DNA from: Arthrobacter sp. CAN_C5
Lineage (GTDB): Bacteria; Actinomycetota; Actinomycetes; Actinomycetales; Micrococcaceae
Direction: 5' to 3'
DNA: 64,000 nucleotides
Assembly: GCF_017875735.1 (NCBI RefSeq)
Contig: NZ_JAGGMZ010000001.1
Location: 1,054,001 to 1,118,000, forward strand
Part shown: positions 33,151 to 41,777 of the stretch, piece after piece
How the letters are laid out: each line of letters starts with the position of its first letter
Numbering within the stretch: the stretch's first letter is position 1
Notes under the pieces: model-generated
The model's database searches: none
Told to the model about the DNA's origin: nothing
Seen by the model: the letters and a program-made list of their open reading frames with translations, nothing else
Translations under genes and position numbers: made by a program

Positions 33151-36100
33151 CCAGCCCGGTGGCCCCGACGAGTGTCACAACCCCGACCCCTGCCGACAAA
33201 GCGCCGGAGAGTCGCCCCACGCCGCGGTTCTCCGCCCGGGAGCTCGCCGAATTGCTGCACCAGGACCCGGACTCCCCGGTGCAGTACCCGACGCCCGACC
33301 AGGTCACGATCATTGAGGCACCCCTCGAACCGCTGCTCGTGATCGCGGGTGCCGGATCGGGCAAGACGAAGACAATGGCTGACCGCGTGGTCTGGCTCGT
33401 GGCGAACGCTCAGGTACGTCCCGAACAGATCCTGGGGGTGACCTTCACCAAGAAGGCGGCGGGGGAGCTGTCCACCCGGATTCGGCAGCAGCTCGCCGCC
33501 CTCTACCCGGCGCTGCACGCGGCCGGCTACGACAACGCCGACGAGGACCGCCTGGATCCCAGTGTCTCCACCTATCACTCCTATGCGAACGCCATCGTGC
33601 AGGACTACGGGCTACGGATCGGTGTGGAACGGGACTCGGTGCTGTTGGGGGCGGCACAGGCCTGGCAACTATCCAGTGCTGTGGTGGAGGCCTACGAAGG
33701 GGAGTGGGAACACTTCAGCGCCGCGAAGTCCACCCTGGTGAAGGCTGTCCTGTCGATGGCCGGGGAATGCGCTGAGCACCTGGTCACCCCCGCGGAGGTG
33801 CGGGGGATTCTTCGGGAACAGATCGCGGCCGTGGGCGAGCTGGAGTACGCGGCAGGTACGTCCCGCCGCCCGGCCCAGGCGGTATCGAAACTGTTGGACA
33901 AGCTGCGGACCCGGATTACCGTCACGGAGCTGGTCGAGCATTACTCCGACGCCAAGCACTCCCGCAGGCAACTCGACTTTGGAGATCTGGTGGCACTTGC
34001 GGCCCGGATTGTCAGTGACATTCCTGAGGCTGTCGAGATGGAGCGCCGCAAGTTCAAGGTGGTGCTGTTGGACGAGTTCCAGGACACCTCGTTTGCCCAG
34101 ATGGTGTTGTTCTCCAAGCTTTTCGGGGACGGGCGGGCAGTCACCGCAGTGGGTGACCCCCACCAGTCGATCTACGGGTTTCGGGGAGCGTCGGCGGGCC
34201 AGCTCGGCACCTTCCGCCACACGTTCCCGCTGAGTGTCGGTGAGGGACTCCGTCCGTCACCGGTGGCCAATCTTTCGGTCGCCTGGCGCAACGGGACCAG
34301 TATCCTCGCTGCAGCGAACACCGTCGCCGCGGAACTCAACCAGACCCCCAGCTGGCTCCGATCCACCACGCTGTTCGTTCCCCCACTCGAACCCAAACCT
34401 CGGGCAGGCGTGGGCCAGGTGTATCTGGGCCGGTTTCTCTGCGAAGCGACAGTGGCACATCAGGGTGGCCCGCTTCCCGGTGAGGCAGCAATGCTTGCGG
34501 ACCAGGTGGTCCAGCACCGGCGTCGAACGTTCGAGCGCGGCGGGGACGGCCGCCGGCTCAAACCAACCGTGGCGGTGCTCTGTCGCGGGCGTCGGCAGTT
34601 TGAGCCCATCAGGGCCGAACTTGTTCAGCGCGGGATCCCCGTCCAGATCATCGGGCTGGGCGGACTGCTCCGCACCCCCGAAATTGTGGAGGTGCTGGCT
34701 GTCCTGAGGGTACTCGGCGATCCGGACCGGTCGGACTCGCTGCTCCGGTTGCTCTCCAGCGCGCGGTGGCGGATCGGTGCCGCAGACATCATGGCCCTCG
34801 GGGACTGGGCCAGGCAGCTGGCCAGACGCAGACTTTTATCGGCGACCGGCCAGGGTTCCGGCGCTGAGGCAGCGCCCGGCTCGGGGGCCGTCAATGAGCC
34901 GAACGAGACGGTGGTCCTGCCCGACACGGTGGTCCTGCCCGACACAGTGGAAGCGGGCAGCCTGGTCGAGGCGGTCGACCAGCTTCCGCCGAGCGACTGG
35001 ATCTCGGGAAGCGGCCGCGGGTTGAGCGCCGAGGGTCGTACCCGCCTGACCCGGCTCCGCGATGAGCTGCGGGTTCTCAGGGATTTCGTCGGTGATGACC
35101 TCACCACCCTGATCAACGAGGTGGAACGCCGGATCCTCCTCGACATCGAGGTGGCCGCAAAGCCCGAGGTCGGTATCCACGAGGCCCGGCGGAATCTTGA
35201 TGCATTTGTCGAAGCGGTGGCCGGGTTCAGCTCGACCGCCGAACGGGTTGACCTCGCGGCCTTCCTGGCATGGCTTGAGGCGGCTGACGCCGAAGAGGAC
35301 GGCCTGCCCGTCACCCAGTTGGAGACCAACCGGGACGCCGTGCAACTCTTGACGGTGCACGCAGCGAAGGGGCTGGAATGGGACGTCGTGCTCGTCCCGG
35401 GCCTCAACGAAGGGTCCTTCCCCAGTGGGTCGGACTCCCGGTGGAGCAGCGGCGATTCGGCGATCCCCTGGAATCTCCGTGGAGACGCTGCCGAGCTTCC
35501 ACAGTGGGATTGGGAACAGCCTGACCAGGTGTCCTGGATCGCCAGTGAGAAAGACTTCACCGGGGAGGCCCGCTACCACGCCGAGAGGGAAGAACGCCGG
35601 CTCGCCTATGTGGCCTTCACCCGAGCGAAGTACGTCCTGGTCTGCACCTCGGCGGCATGGGGTGGGGGTCGGACCAAACCCACGCCGCCGTCGCCGTATC
35701 TCACCGAGCTGCGGGAACTCGCCGAGCAGCGTGAGCCTGGCTTCACTCTCCTGAACTGGCTGCCCGAGGAGGATGAGGGGGACACGAATCCAGCGAACTC
35801 AGTGCTGGCGCGGGCTGCGTGGCCCGCGGATCCCCTGCGTTCGCGGCGGCAGGGAGTCGAGACAGCTGCGTCAGCGGTTCTCGCCGCAGCTGCCGAGCAG
35901 ATGGCAGGTACGGGTCCGGACGCCGCCGGTACTGACGCCCCATCGCAGACCCCAGGCGGCCGCTGGGCCGAGGAAACCCGGCTGGCACTCGCCCGGCATT
36001 CGCGCCACGCGGTGAGTTCTGCCGTGGAACTGCCCGCGCATATATCGGCGTCGTTGCTGGTGGAACTCTCCGACGATCCAGCCGCCGTCGCACGCCAGCT

Positions 36101-36668
36101 TCGGCGGCCGGTACCGCGGCGTCCCGGAATGGCCGCGCGTCGTGGCACTGCCTTCCACTCCTGGATCGAGGAGTACTACGGTAAGAGCGGCATGCTGGAC
36201 CTCGGCGAGACCCCGGGCGCGGACTCGCACATTGACGAGGCGCTCGATCTGGAGGAGATGATCAAGACGTTCAAGGACTCCAGCTGGGCGCAGCGGGTGC
36301 CGGTGGAGCTTGAAGTGCCGATTGAAACGAAGGTGGGTTCCCTGGTGGTCCGGGGCCGGATCGACGCAGTGTTCAGCGACGGCGATGGCACCTGGGAATT
36401 GGTCGATTGGAAAACCGGTAACCCTCCGTCGCGGGAGAAACTCGCTGTCCGATCGGTGCAGCTAGCGCTCTACCGGCTGGCCTGGGCACGGCTGAAGGAG
36501 GTTCCCCTGGAATCGGTCCAGGCAGCGTTCTACTATGCGAGCACGGACACCGTCATTCGTCCCTACGACCTGGCTGACGAGGCGGGACTGGAGGACATCA
36601 TTCAGCGGGCGACGGCCGAACCCCGGGCTCCCCACAAGGGGCCGGCCCGGCGGGCCACACGAGGCTAG
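33147..36668 (+). CDS. adnB: AdnB-type helicase-nuclease subunit
   Basis: 1173 residues from ATG 33147, overlapping adnA by four bases. The motor domain is fully equipped: Walker A IAGAGSGKTKT (~66-75), VTFTKKAAGEL, motif II LLDEFQDTS (~307), VGDPHQSIYGFRGA, HAAKGLEWDVVLVPGL and YVAFTRAKYVL. The C-terminal nuclease has GTAFHSWIEEYYG, VVRGRIDAVFSDGD, ELVDWKTGNPP and QLALYRLA. In the mycobacterial complex AdnB is the main translocating motor. An internal 18-bp duplication encodes VVLPDTVVLPDT in a linker. It converges with the phosphotransferase gene; the two stop codons share the palindrome CTAG. Confidence 0.93.
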   Translation: MTSPVAPTSVTTPTPADKAPESRPTPRFSARELAELLHQDPDSPVQYPTPDQVTIIEAPLEPLLVIAGAGSGKTKTMADRVVWLVANAQVRPEQILGVTFTKKAAGELSTRIRQQLAALYPALHAAGYDNADEDRLDPSVSTYHSYANAIVQDYGLRIGVERDSVLLGAAQAWQLSSAVVEAYEGEWEHFSAAKSTLVKAVLSMAGECAEHLVTPAEVRGILREQIAAVGELEYAAGTSRRPAQAVSKLLDKLRTRITVTELVEHYSDAKHSRRQLDFGDLVALAARIVSDIPEAVEMERRKFKVVLLDEFQDTSFAQMVLFSKLFGDGRAVTAVGDPHQSIYGFRGASAGQLGTFRHTFPLSVGEGLRPSPVANLSVAWRNGTSILAAANTVAAELNQTPSWLRSTTLFVPPLEPKPRAGVGQVYLGRFLCEATVAHQGGPLPGEAAMLADQVVQHRRRTFERGGDGRRLKPTVAVLCRGRRQFEPIRAELVQRGIPVQIIGLGGLLRTPEIVEVLAVLRVLGDPDRSDSLLRLLSSARWRIGAADIMALGDWARQLARRRLLSATGQGSGAEAAPGSGAVNEPNETVVLPDTVVLPDTVEAGSLVEAVDQLPPSDWISGSGRGLSAEGRTRLTRLRDELRVLRDFVGDDLTTLINEVERRILLDIEVAAKPEVGIHEARRNLDAFVEAVAGFSSTAERVDLAAFLAWLEAADAEEDGLPVTQLETNRDAVQLLTVHAAKGLEWDVVLVPGLNEGSFPSGSDSRWSSGDSAIPWNLRGDAAELPQWDWEQPDQVSWIASEKDFTGEARYHAEREERRLAYVAFTRAKYVLVCTSAAWGGGRTKPTPPSPYLTELRELAEQREPGFTLLNWLPEEDEGDTNPANSVLARAAWPADPLRSRRQGVETAASAVLAAAAEQMAGTGPDAAGTDAPSQTPGGRWAEETRLALARHSRHAVSSAVELPAHISASLLVELSDDPAAVARQLRRPVPRRPGMAARRGTAFHSWIEEYYGKSGMLDLGETPGADSHIDEALDLEEMIKTFKDSSWAQRVPVELEVPIETKVGSLVVRGRIDAVFSDGDGTWELVDWKTGNPPSREKLAVRSVQLALYRLAWARLKEVPLESVQAAFYYASTDTVIRPYDLADEAGLEDIIQRATAEPRAPHKGPARRATRG
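34908..34943 (+). repeat. perfect 18-bp tandem duplication in adnB
   Basis: Two identical copies of acggtggtcctgcccgac encode a repeated TVVLPD in a poorly conserved linker. It keeps the frame. Confidence 0.9.
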
Positions 36669-37930
36669 TCGGACTTGATGATGGGAAGCGCTGAGGTTTC
36701 GGTGTCCTCGGCGGGAACCCGGGACGCGGAGACTGTATTCCGTGGATTCTCCTCAGCGAGATCCTGCCCGGGGTGCACCTCGGCAACGAGTTCCTCGGGG
36801 GTGGTGCCGGCGAGGTGGTCCTCGTCCGAGAGTTCGCCGTCCCGGGGATCCCGCCCGTCAACGCCGTCGTCGGATGTTTCCCCGTCGTTGTAATCCTCGC
36901 TGTCGTCGAAACCGTCAGTGTCGTAACGGTCACTATCGTCGGTGCCGCCGGTAGGGTCCTGGTCTGCCGCTGCCCGGTTGGCTTCCTGGGCTGCCAGGTA
37001 GGCGGCGGCCGATGCTTCCTCCGCCTGGAGGTCGCGGTCGAGCGTGGCCATCATGTCCTCCGCCTCGGCGATCATCTCGGCGTTGTCCATGGCCACGCCG
37101 CGCACGAGCCACTGCGCCAGGGCGAACTCTGCAGCCAACGCGGCACGCCGCATCAGGTGCGGGTCGGCGGGGTCGGCACGGGCCGAGAGATAAGCGTCGT
37201 GGACGTCGACGGCGAAACGCGGGTTCGTGGCGGCCAGGAGCCAGGCGAAATCGTCCGCGGGGTCACCCACCCGAAGATCGGTCCAACCCGTCACGGCGCT
37301 CACCCGGCCCGCCGAAATCAGCAGGTTGTCCTCATGCAGGTCCCCATGGACCACAGTTGGGTGGAACCGCCACAACGTGACGTCCTCCAACGCGTGTTCC
37401 CAGCGCCGCAGGAGGTGGGCGGGGATCCGGCCGGTGATGGCTGCCTGGTCGAGTTCGTTCAGCTTTCGCTGACGGAACTCGTTTGCCTCGTAGCTGGGCA
37501 GATCAGCGTTGTGGACCAGCAGCGGCGGAAGATCATGAATGGCGGCGAGGGTCCGTCCCAGCTCGCGGACCATCTCGGGGCCTCCGGCGGCGAGGCCATC
37601 GAGCTCGCGGGGGGACCCCTCCAGATGGGCGTACACGAACGTACACAGCTCGCCGTGCCGCAGGGTTCCGGCGATGTGGGGCACCTGGAACGGCAGTTCT
37701 GCCCGCATTGCGGGGGTGAAGGCCTTCAGCGCCTGAAGTTCGGTCTCGAGCCTCATGGAGGCGTCCGGGTGCTTCGGTGACCGCACCCGCCACTGCTTCC
37801 CCGAGTCATCGACCAACAGCGCCGACTCGAAGTCTGCTGCATCGTCCGGGACGCCCGCCACCCCGGTGGGGGTAAGCCCGGGTACGGCGGCGCTGGCAAT
37901 CGCGGCGAGTTCCATGGGTGTCCGTTTCAC
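36665..37930 (-). CDS. macrolide/aminoglycoside phosphotransferase-like kinase with acidic tail
   Basis: 421 residues from GTG 37930; a -10 box lies seven bases before it, and an ATG five codons later is the alternative start. The kinase-like domain (about 1-300) has the Brenner-type catalytic motif VVHGDLHEDNLLIS and the metal motif GWTDLRVGDPADDFAWLLAA. The layout resembles Mph enzymes. The last ~120 residues are very acidic and low in complexity (many Asp/Glu, Gly, Ser), probably disordered. The substrate is unknown; resistance cannot be assumed because such genes are part of the core set in Micrococcaceae. It is divergent from nudC and converges with adnB. Confidence 0.82.
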   Translation of the reverse strand: MKRTPMELAAIASAAVPGLTPTGVAGVPDDAADFESALLVDDSGKQWRVRSPKHPDASMRLETELQALKAFTPAMRAELPFQVPHIAGTLRHGELCTFVYAHLEGSPRELDGLAAGGPEMVRELGRTLAAIHDLPPLLVHNADLPSYEANEFRQRKLNELDQAAITGRIPAHLLRRWEHALEDVTLWRFHPTVVHGDLHEDNLLISAGRVSAVTGWTDLRVGDPADDFAWLLAATNPRFAVDVHDAYLSARADPADPHLMRRAALAAEFALAQWLVRGVAMDNAEMIAEAEDMMATLDRDLQAEEASAAAYLAAQEANRAAADQDPTGGTDDSDRYDTDGFDDSEDYNDGETSDDGVDGRDPRDGELSDEDHLAGTTPEELVAEVHPGQDLAEENPRNTVSASRVPAEDTETSALPIIKSD

Positions 37931-37937
37931 ATCCTCA

Positions 37938-37943
37938 ACGGTA
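37938..37943 (-). promoter_or_regulatory. -10 box, probable leaderless start of phosphotransferase gene
   Basis: TACCGT on the minus strand, 7 nt before the GTG at 37930. Confidence 0.5.
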
Positions 37944-38049
37944 GGGCTGACACCCCCATAATGGGGTGGTAACGGGCGGCGAGTCGTCAGAACCTCGTCC
38001 ACCGTCCGCCGAAAAGCCCTGTGAAATGTGTTTTGGGGGAGCAAGAACG

Positions 38050-38055
38050 TACCGT
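38050..38055 (+). promoter_or_regulatory. -10 box, probable leaderless start of nudC-uvrD2
   Basis: TACCGT lies 6 nt before the ATG at 38062, the same hexamer as the divergent phosphotransferase promoter about 110 bp away. Confidence 0.5.
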
Positions 38056-38061
38056 AGAACC

Positions 38062-39033
38062 ATGAGTGAAACCCTCCGGATCCCTGCACTGCCATCCTTC
38101 GGAAATCTCCCCCTGGCACGGGTGTCCCTGGACCGGGGCGGTGCCCTCCGGTCCGACCCTGCGCTCCTGGATGAGCTGTGGGGAGCACCCGGCACCCGGG
38201 TGATGTTCATTGCGGGGGGCCGGTCACCGGTGGTTGGCGGCCAGCTGATGCTGAAGGATTCGGCTCAGGTGGAGCGTCCGGACACGCCCATTTATCTCGG
38301 CAGGACACTCACGGATGAGCCCGACCATGGCGGTGTCACCGAAGGCACCCATATTCTTTTGGCGGTTCTGGACGCGGTGGACCCGGACATCCTTGACGAC
38401 GGCGGCTGGGTGGGCCTGCGCGAGGCCGCGACTCTCCTGTCTGGTCGGGACGCAGGTATTTTCGTCCAGGCGGCCGCCATTGCCAACTGGCATGCCAAAC
38501 ACACCCACTGCCCCCGCTGTGGCACGCTGACCGAGGTTGTTGAGGGCGGGTGGGTGCGTCGCTGCCCGACCGACGGCACAGGCCACTACCCCCGGACCGA
38601 CCCGGCTATCATCGTCGCAGTTGTCGACGACGACGATCGGCTCCTGCTGGGATCGGCTGCTGCCTGGCCGGAGGGAAGGTTCTCCACCCTCGCCGGGTTT
38701 GTTGAACCGGGTGAATCACTCGAGGGCGCGGTGATTCGTGAGGTCGCCGAAGAGTCGGGAATCGAAGTGCATTCGCCGCAGTACCTCGGTTCACAACCAT
38801 GGCCCTTCCCTGCCTCCCTGATGCTGGGCTTCATCGCTACGGCCGTGAATACCAATCAGGTGCCCGACGGCGTGGAGATCATGGACGTCAGGTGGTTCAC
38901 CCGCTCAGAACTCGCGACAGCGGTGCGCGACGGCGACATCAGCGTCCCCACGGGGGCGTCGGTCTCCCGGGCACTGATTGAGCACTGGTACGGCGGTCCC
39001 CTCGATGAGTCCGTCGCGGAGGGTCAACCATAG
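38062..39033 (+). CDS. nudC: NAD+ diphosphatase / NAD-RNA decapping hydrolase
   Basis: 323 residues from ATG 38062. An N-terminal domain (1-130) is followed by a zinc-ribbon segment HCPRCGTLTEVVEGG with RRCPTDGTGHYPRTDPAII. Then comes the Nudix domain with GFVEPGESLEGAV, REVAEESGIEV and the NudC-specific SQPWPFPASLMLGF. It hydrolyses NAD(H) to NMN and AMP and removes NAD caps from RNA. The zinc ribbon has three Cys; the position of the fourth is Asp/Gly (CPTDG), so zinc binding may be altered or lost. It lies two bases upstream of uvrD2 and is probably co-transcribed with it. Confidence 0.92.
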   Translation: MSETLRIPALPSFGNLPLARVSLDRGGALRSDPALLDELWGAPGTRVMFIAGGRSPVVGGQLMLKDSAQVERPDTPIYLGRTLTDEPDHGGVTEGTHILLAVLDAVDPDILDDGGWVGLREAATLLSGRDAGIFVQAAAIANWHAKHTHCPRCGTLTEVVEGGWVRRCPTDGTGHYPRTDPAIIVAVVDDDDRLLLGSAAAWPEGRFSTLAGFVEPGESLEGAVIREVAEESGIEVHSPQYLGSQPWPFPASLMLGFIATAVNTNQVPDGVEIMDVRWFTRSELATAVRDGDISVPTGASVSRALIEHWYGGPLDESVAEGQP

Positions 39034-39035
39034 GC

Positions 39036-41147
39036 ATGGAAACAACTCTCGAAGAGAGGATCCTGGCCGGCCTCGATGACGAACAGCGCACAGTCGCGTC
39101 CACCCTCACCGGGCCACTGTGTGTTCTGGCCGGTGCAGGTACGGGCAAGACCAGGGCCATCACCCACCGGATCGCCTACGGCGTCCATACCGGGGTCTAC
39201 AAACCACAGCAGGTGCTCGCCGTCACCTTCACGGCACGTGCCGCTGCGGAGATGCGCACCCGGCTTCGCGACCTATCCGCCCAGGGGGTGCAGGCGCGGA
39301 CGTTTCACGCCGCCGCACTTCGCCAACTCCAGTACTTCTGGCCCACTGCGGTGGGCGGCCCGCTCCCGGCCCTCCTCGACCACAAGGCCCAGCTGATCGC
39401 GGAGGCCGCCCGACGGTTGCGGCTTTCCACCGACCGTGCGGCGATCCGGGACGTAGCGGCAGAAATTGAATGGGCCAAGGTCTCGATGCTCACCCCTGAG
39501 CGGTACACAGCGGCGGCCGCCGGCCGGGTGGAACCCGCTGGCATGGACCTCACCACCGTGGCCCGAATCTTTGCGGGCTACGAGGACCTGAAGATCGACC
39601 GCAATGTGATCGACTTTGAGGACGTCCTGCTCATCACAGTGGGCATCCTGCAGGAGGACGAGAAGGTCGCGGCCACCGTGCGTGCCCAGTACCGCCACTT
39701 CGTGGTTGACGAATACCAGGACGTTTCCCCGCTCCAGCAGCGTCTGCTCGACCTGTGGCTCGGTGACCGGCGTGAACTCTGTGTCGTCGGTGATGCGAGC
39801 CAGACGATCTACTCGTTCACCGGGGCGACATCGCGTCACCTGCTCGACTTCACCGGTCGGTACGAGGGAGCCCAGGTGGTACGGCTGGTCCGGGACTACC
39901 GGTCCACGCCCCAGGTGGTCCGGCTCGCCAACAACCTACTTGCGGCCCGGACCGCGGAAACCGGTAGGCATCCCGGTTCGTCCAGCTGGTCGACCCCGCT
40001 GGAACTGATCGCGCAGCGGCCAGCCGGTCCTGAGCCCTTCTTCACCGAGTGCAGTGATGATGAAGCCGAAGCGGCCGAGGCAGCACGCCGGATCGCCGCG
40101 CTGCTGGACAGCGGGGTGCTGGCCAGTGAAATCGCCATCCTCTACCGCACCAACGGGCAATCCGCAGCTTATGAACAGGCGCTCGCCAGCGCCGGGATCG
40201 GGTACCAGTTGCGCGGCGGTGAACGGTTCTTCGCGCGCCGGGAAGTCCGGGACTCGCTGCTGCAACTGCGCGCCGGTGCACGGACTGCCGGGTCCGACGA
40301 CGTCCCCCAGCTGGTCCGCGACATCCTGGCCAGCCTTGGGTACACAGCCGTAGCGCCGGGCAGCTCGGGTGCCGTCCGGGAAAAGTGGGAATCGCTCGCC
40401 GCGCTGGTTGCACTGGCTGACGAGCTTAGCGAGTCACGGGCGGCGGACGGGTTCACCCTGCAGGACTTCGTTGCCGAACTTGAGGAGCGGGCCGCAGCCC
40501 AGCACGCTCCCACCGTGCAGGGGGTCACCCTGGCCTCCCTCCACGCCGCAAAGGGCCTTGAATGGGACGCGGTCTTCCTGGTGGGACTCAGCGAGGGCCT
40601 GATGCCGATCTCTTTCGCTGATACGCCCGAAGCGGTCGACGAGGAGCGCAGGCTCCTTTACGTTGGTATCACCCGGGCGCGGGAGCACCTGGCTCTGTCC
40701 TGGTCGACCGCGCGCACCCCGGGCGGGCGCGCCAGCCGGAAACCTACCCGCTTCCTCGACGGGCTGCGCCCCACCGCCGATGGCGAACGGGTCTACCGCA
40801 CTCCGAAGGCCAGGCAGCCACGCAAGGTATCGGCCCCGTCCACCTGCCGGGTGTGCGGGAAGGTGTTGGGCTCCGGGTCCGAGCGGAAGATCGGCCGCTG
40901 CGCTGACTGTCCGGCAACCTACCAGGAAGCCACGTTCGAGGCGCTGCGAGCCTGGCGCCTGGAACAGGCGCGTGAGAACGACGTGCCAGCGTTTGTGGTG
41001 TTTACGGATGCCACGCTGGTCGCCATCGCCGAGGCACGACCGGAAACCATCGAGTCCCTCGGCGGTCTCGCCGGGATTGGGCCGTCAAAGCTGGAGAAGT
41101 ACGGCGAGTCAGTCCTGGGTATTATCGCGGACAGCAACTCCTCATGA
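39036..41147 (+). CDS. uvrD2: UvrD2-type ATP-dependent DNA helicase with HRDC domain
   Basis: 703 residues. Superfamily-1 motifs are Walker A VLAGAGTGKTRA (~31-42), VTFTARAAAEMRTR, motif II VVDEYQDVSPLQQ, GDASQTIYSFTGA, LHAAKGLEWDAVFLVGL and YVGITRAREHL. The C-terminus has a tetracysteine cluster (CRVCGKVL and CADCPATYQEA, about 603-630) and an HRDC domain (AFVVFTDATLVAIAEARPET...). This layout matches M. tuberculosis UvrD2, an essential 3'-5' helicase there. It lies in an overlapping set with the YgjP-type peptidase gene. Confidence 0.94.
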   Translation: METTLEERILAGLDDEQRTVASTLTGPLCVLAGAGTGKTRAITHRIAYGVHTGVYKPQQVLAVTFTARAAAEMRTRLRDLSAQGVQARTFHAAALRQLQYFWPTAVGGPLPALLDHKAQLIAEAARRLRLSTDRAAIRDVAAEIEWAKVSMLTPERYTAAAAGRVEPAGMDLTTVARIFAGYEDLKIDRNVIDFEDVLLITVGILQEDEKVAATVRAQYRHFVVDEYQDVSPLQQRLLDLWLGDRRELCVVGDASQTIYSFTGATSRHLLDFTGRYEGAQVVRLVRDYRSTPQVVRLANNLLAARTAETGRHPGSSSWSTPLELIAQRPAGPEPFFTECSDDEAEAAEAARRIAALLDSGVLASEIAILYRTNGQSAAYEQALASAGIGYQLRGGERFFARREVRDSLLQLRAGARTAGSDDVPQLVRDILASLGYTAVAPGSSGAVREKWESLAALVALADELSESRAADGFTLQDFVAELEERAAAQHAPTVQGVTLASLHAAKGLEWDAVFLVGLSEGLMPISFADTPEAVDEERRLLYVGITRAREHLALSWSTARTPGGRASRKPTRFLDGLRPTADGERVYRTPKARQPRKVSAPSTCRVCGKVLGSGSERKIGRCADCPATYQEATFEALRAWRLEQARENDVPAFVVFTDATLVAIAEARPETIESLGGLAGIGPSKLEKYGESVLGIIADSNSS

Positions 41148-41722
41148 CCGCCGCGCCTGCCGATGGCTGGTCGCCGGGGACCGGCAACCCACCCGTTGAA
41201 GTCCGACGCTCGGCGCGCCGGCGGCGCACTGTGAGCGCGGACCTGCGCGACGGCGTCGTCGTCGTCTCTATCCCCGCCCACTTCAGCGCCGCGCAGGAGA
41301 GGGAGTGGGTGCACCGGATGGTCACCAAGCTCCAGTCCAAATACCAGCAGGCGCCCCGGCCGGAGGATGGCGACGGGGCCTCCGGGTGCGCGGATGAGCT
41401 TCTGCAGCGGGCGGCCGGTCTGTCGCGGGACTACCTGCAGGGTAGGGGGCAGCCCCTGAAGATCGGGTGGGTGAGAAACCAGAACTCCCGGTGGGCCTCG
41501 GCCACTCCGTCACGCAGGAGGATCAGGCTGTCCCACAAACTGCAGGGCATGCCCGACTGGGTGGTTGACTATGTGATCCTGCATGAGATGGCACACCTGA
41601 TCGAACCGTCCCACAACAGGGCCTTCTGGCGGCTGCTGGAGGCCTACCCGCAGACGGAAACAGCGAAGGCCTTTCTTGCCGGTGCGGCCTTCGCGGCCAA
41701 CCACGCGTTGGTTGGCCGCTAG
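41144..41722 (+). CDS. YgjP/SprT-like M48-type metallopeptidase
   Basis: 192 residues from ATG 41144, overlapping uvrD2 by four bases. The zinc motif ILHEMAHLIEPSHNRAFW (HExxH plus downstream His, ~147-164) matches the DUF45/YgjP family. RRSARRRRTVSADL and ...IPAHFSAAQEREW are the usual N-terminal part. Family members are thought to be minigluzincins, and some relatives act on DNA-protein crosslinks. A repair role beside UvrD2 is an inference only. Length fits the actinobacterial subfamily. 55 bp separates it from the convergent aldo/keto reductase gene. Confidence 0.83.
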   Translation: MTAAPADGWSPGTGNPPVEVRRSARRRRTVSADLRDGVVVVSIPAHFSAAQEREWVHRMVTKLQSKYQQAPRPEDGDGASGCADELLQRAAGLSRDYLQGRGQPLKIGWVRNQNSRWASATPSRRRIRLSHKLQGMPDWVVDYVILHEMAHLIEPSHNRAFWRLLEAYPQTETAKAFLAGAAFAANHALVGR

Positions 41723-41777
41723 GCAGCGACCCGGGTGCCCGGCCGAGGCCCTGCCAGAGCTCTGTCAGGGTGAGTCG

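Noticed and set aside
34520..34540. tcgaacgttcga inside adnB as a LexA box
   Set aside because: It has no 4-bp spacer and lies within coding sequence.
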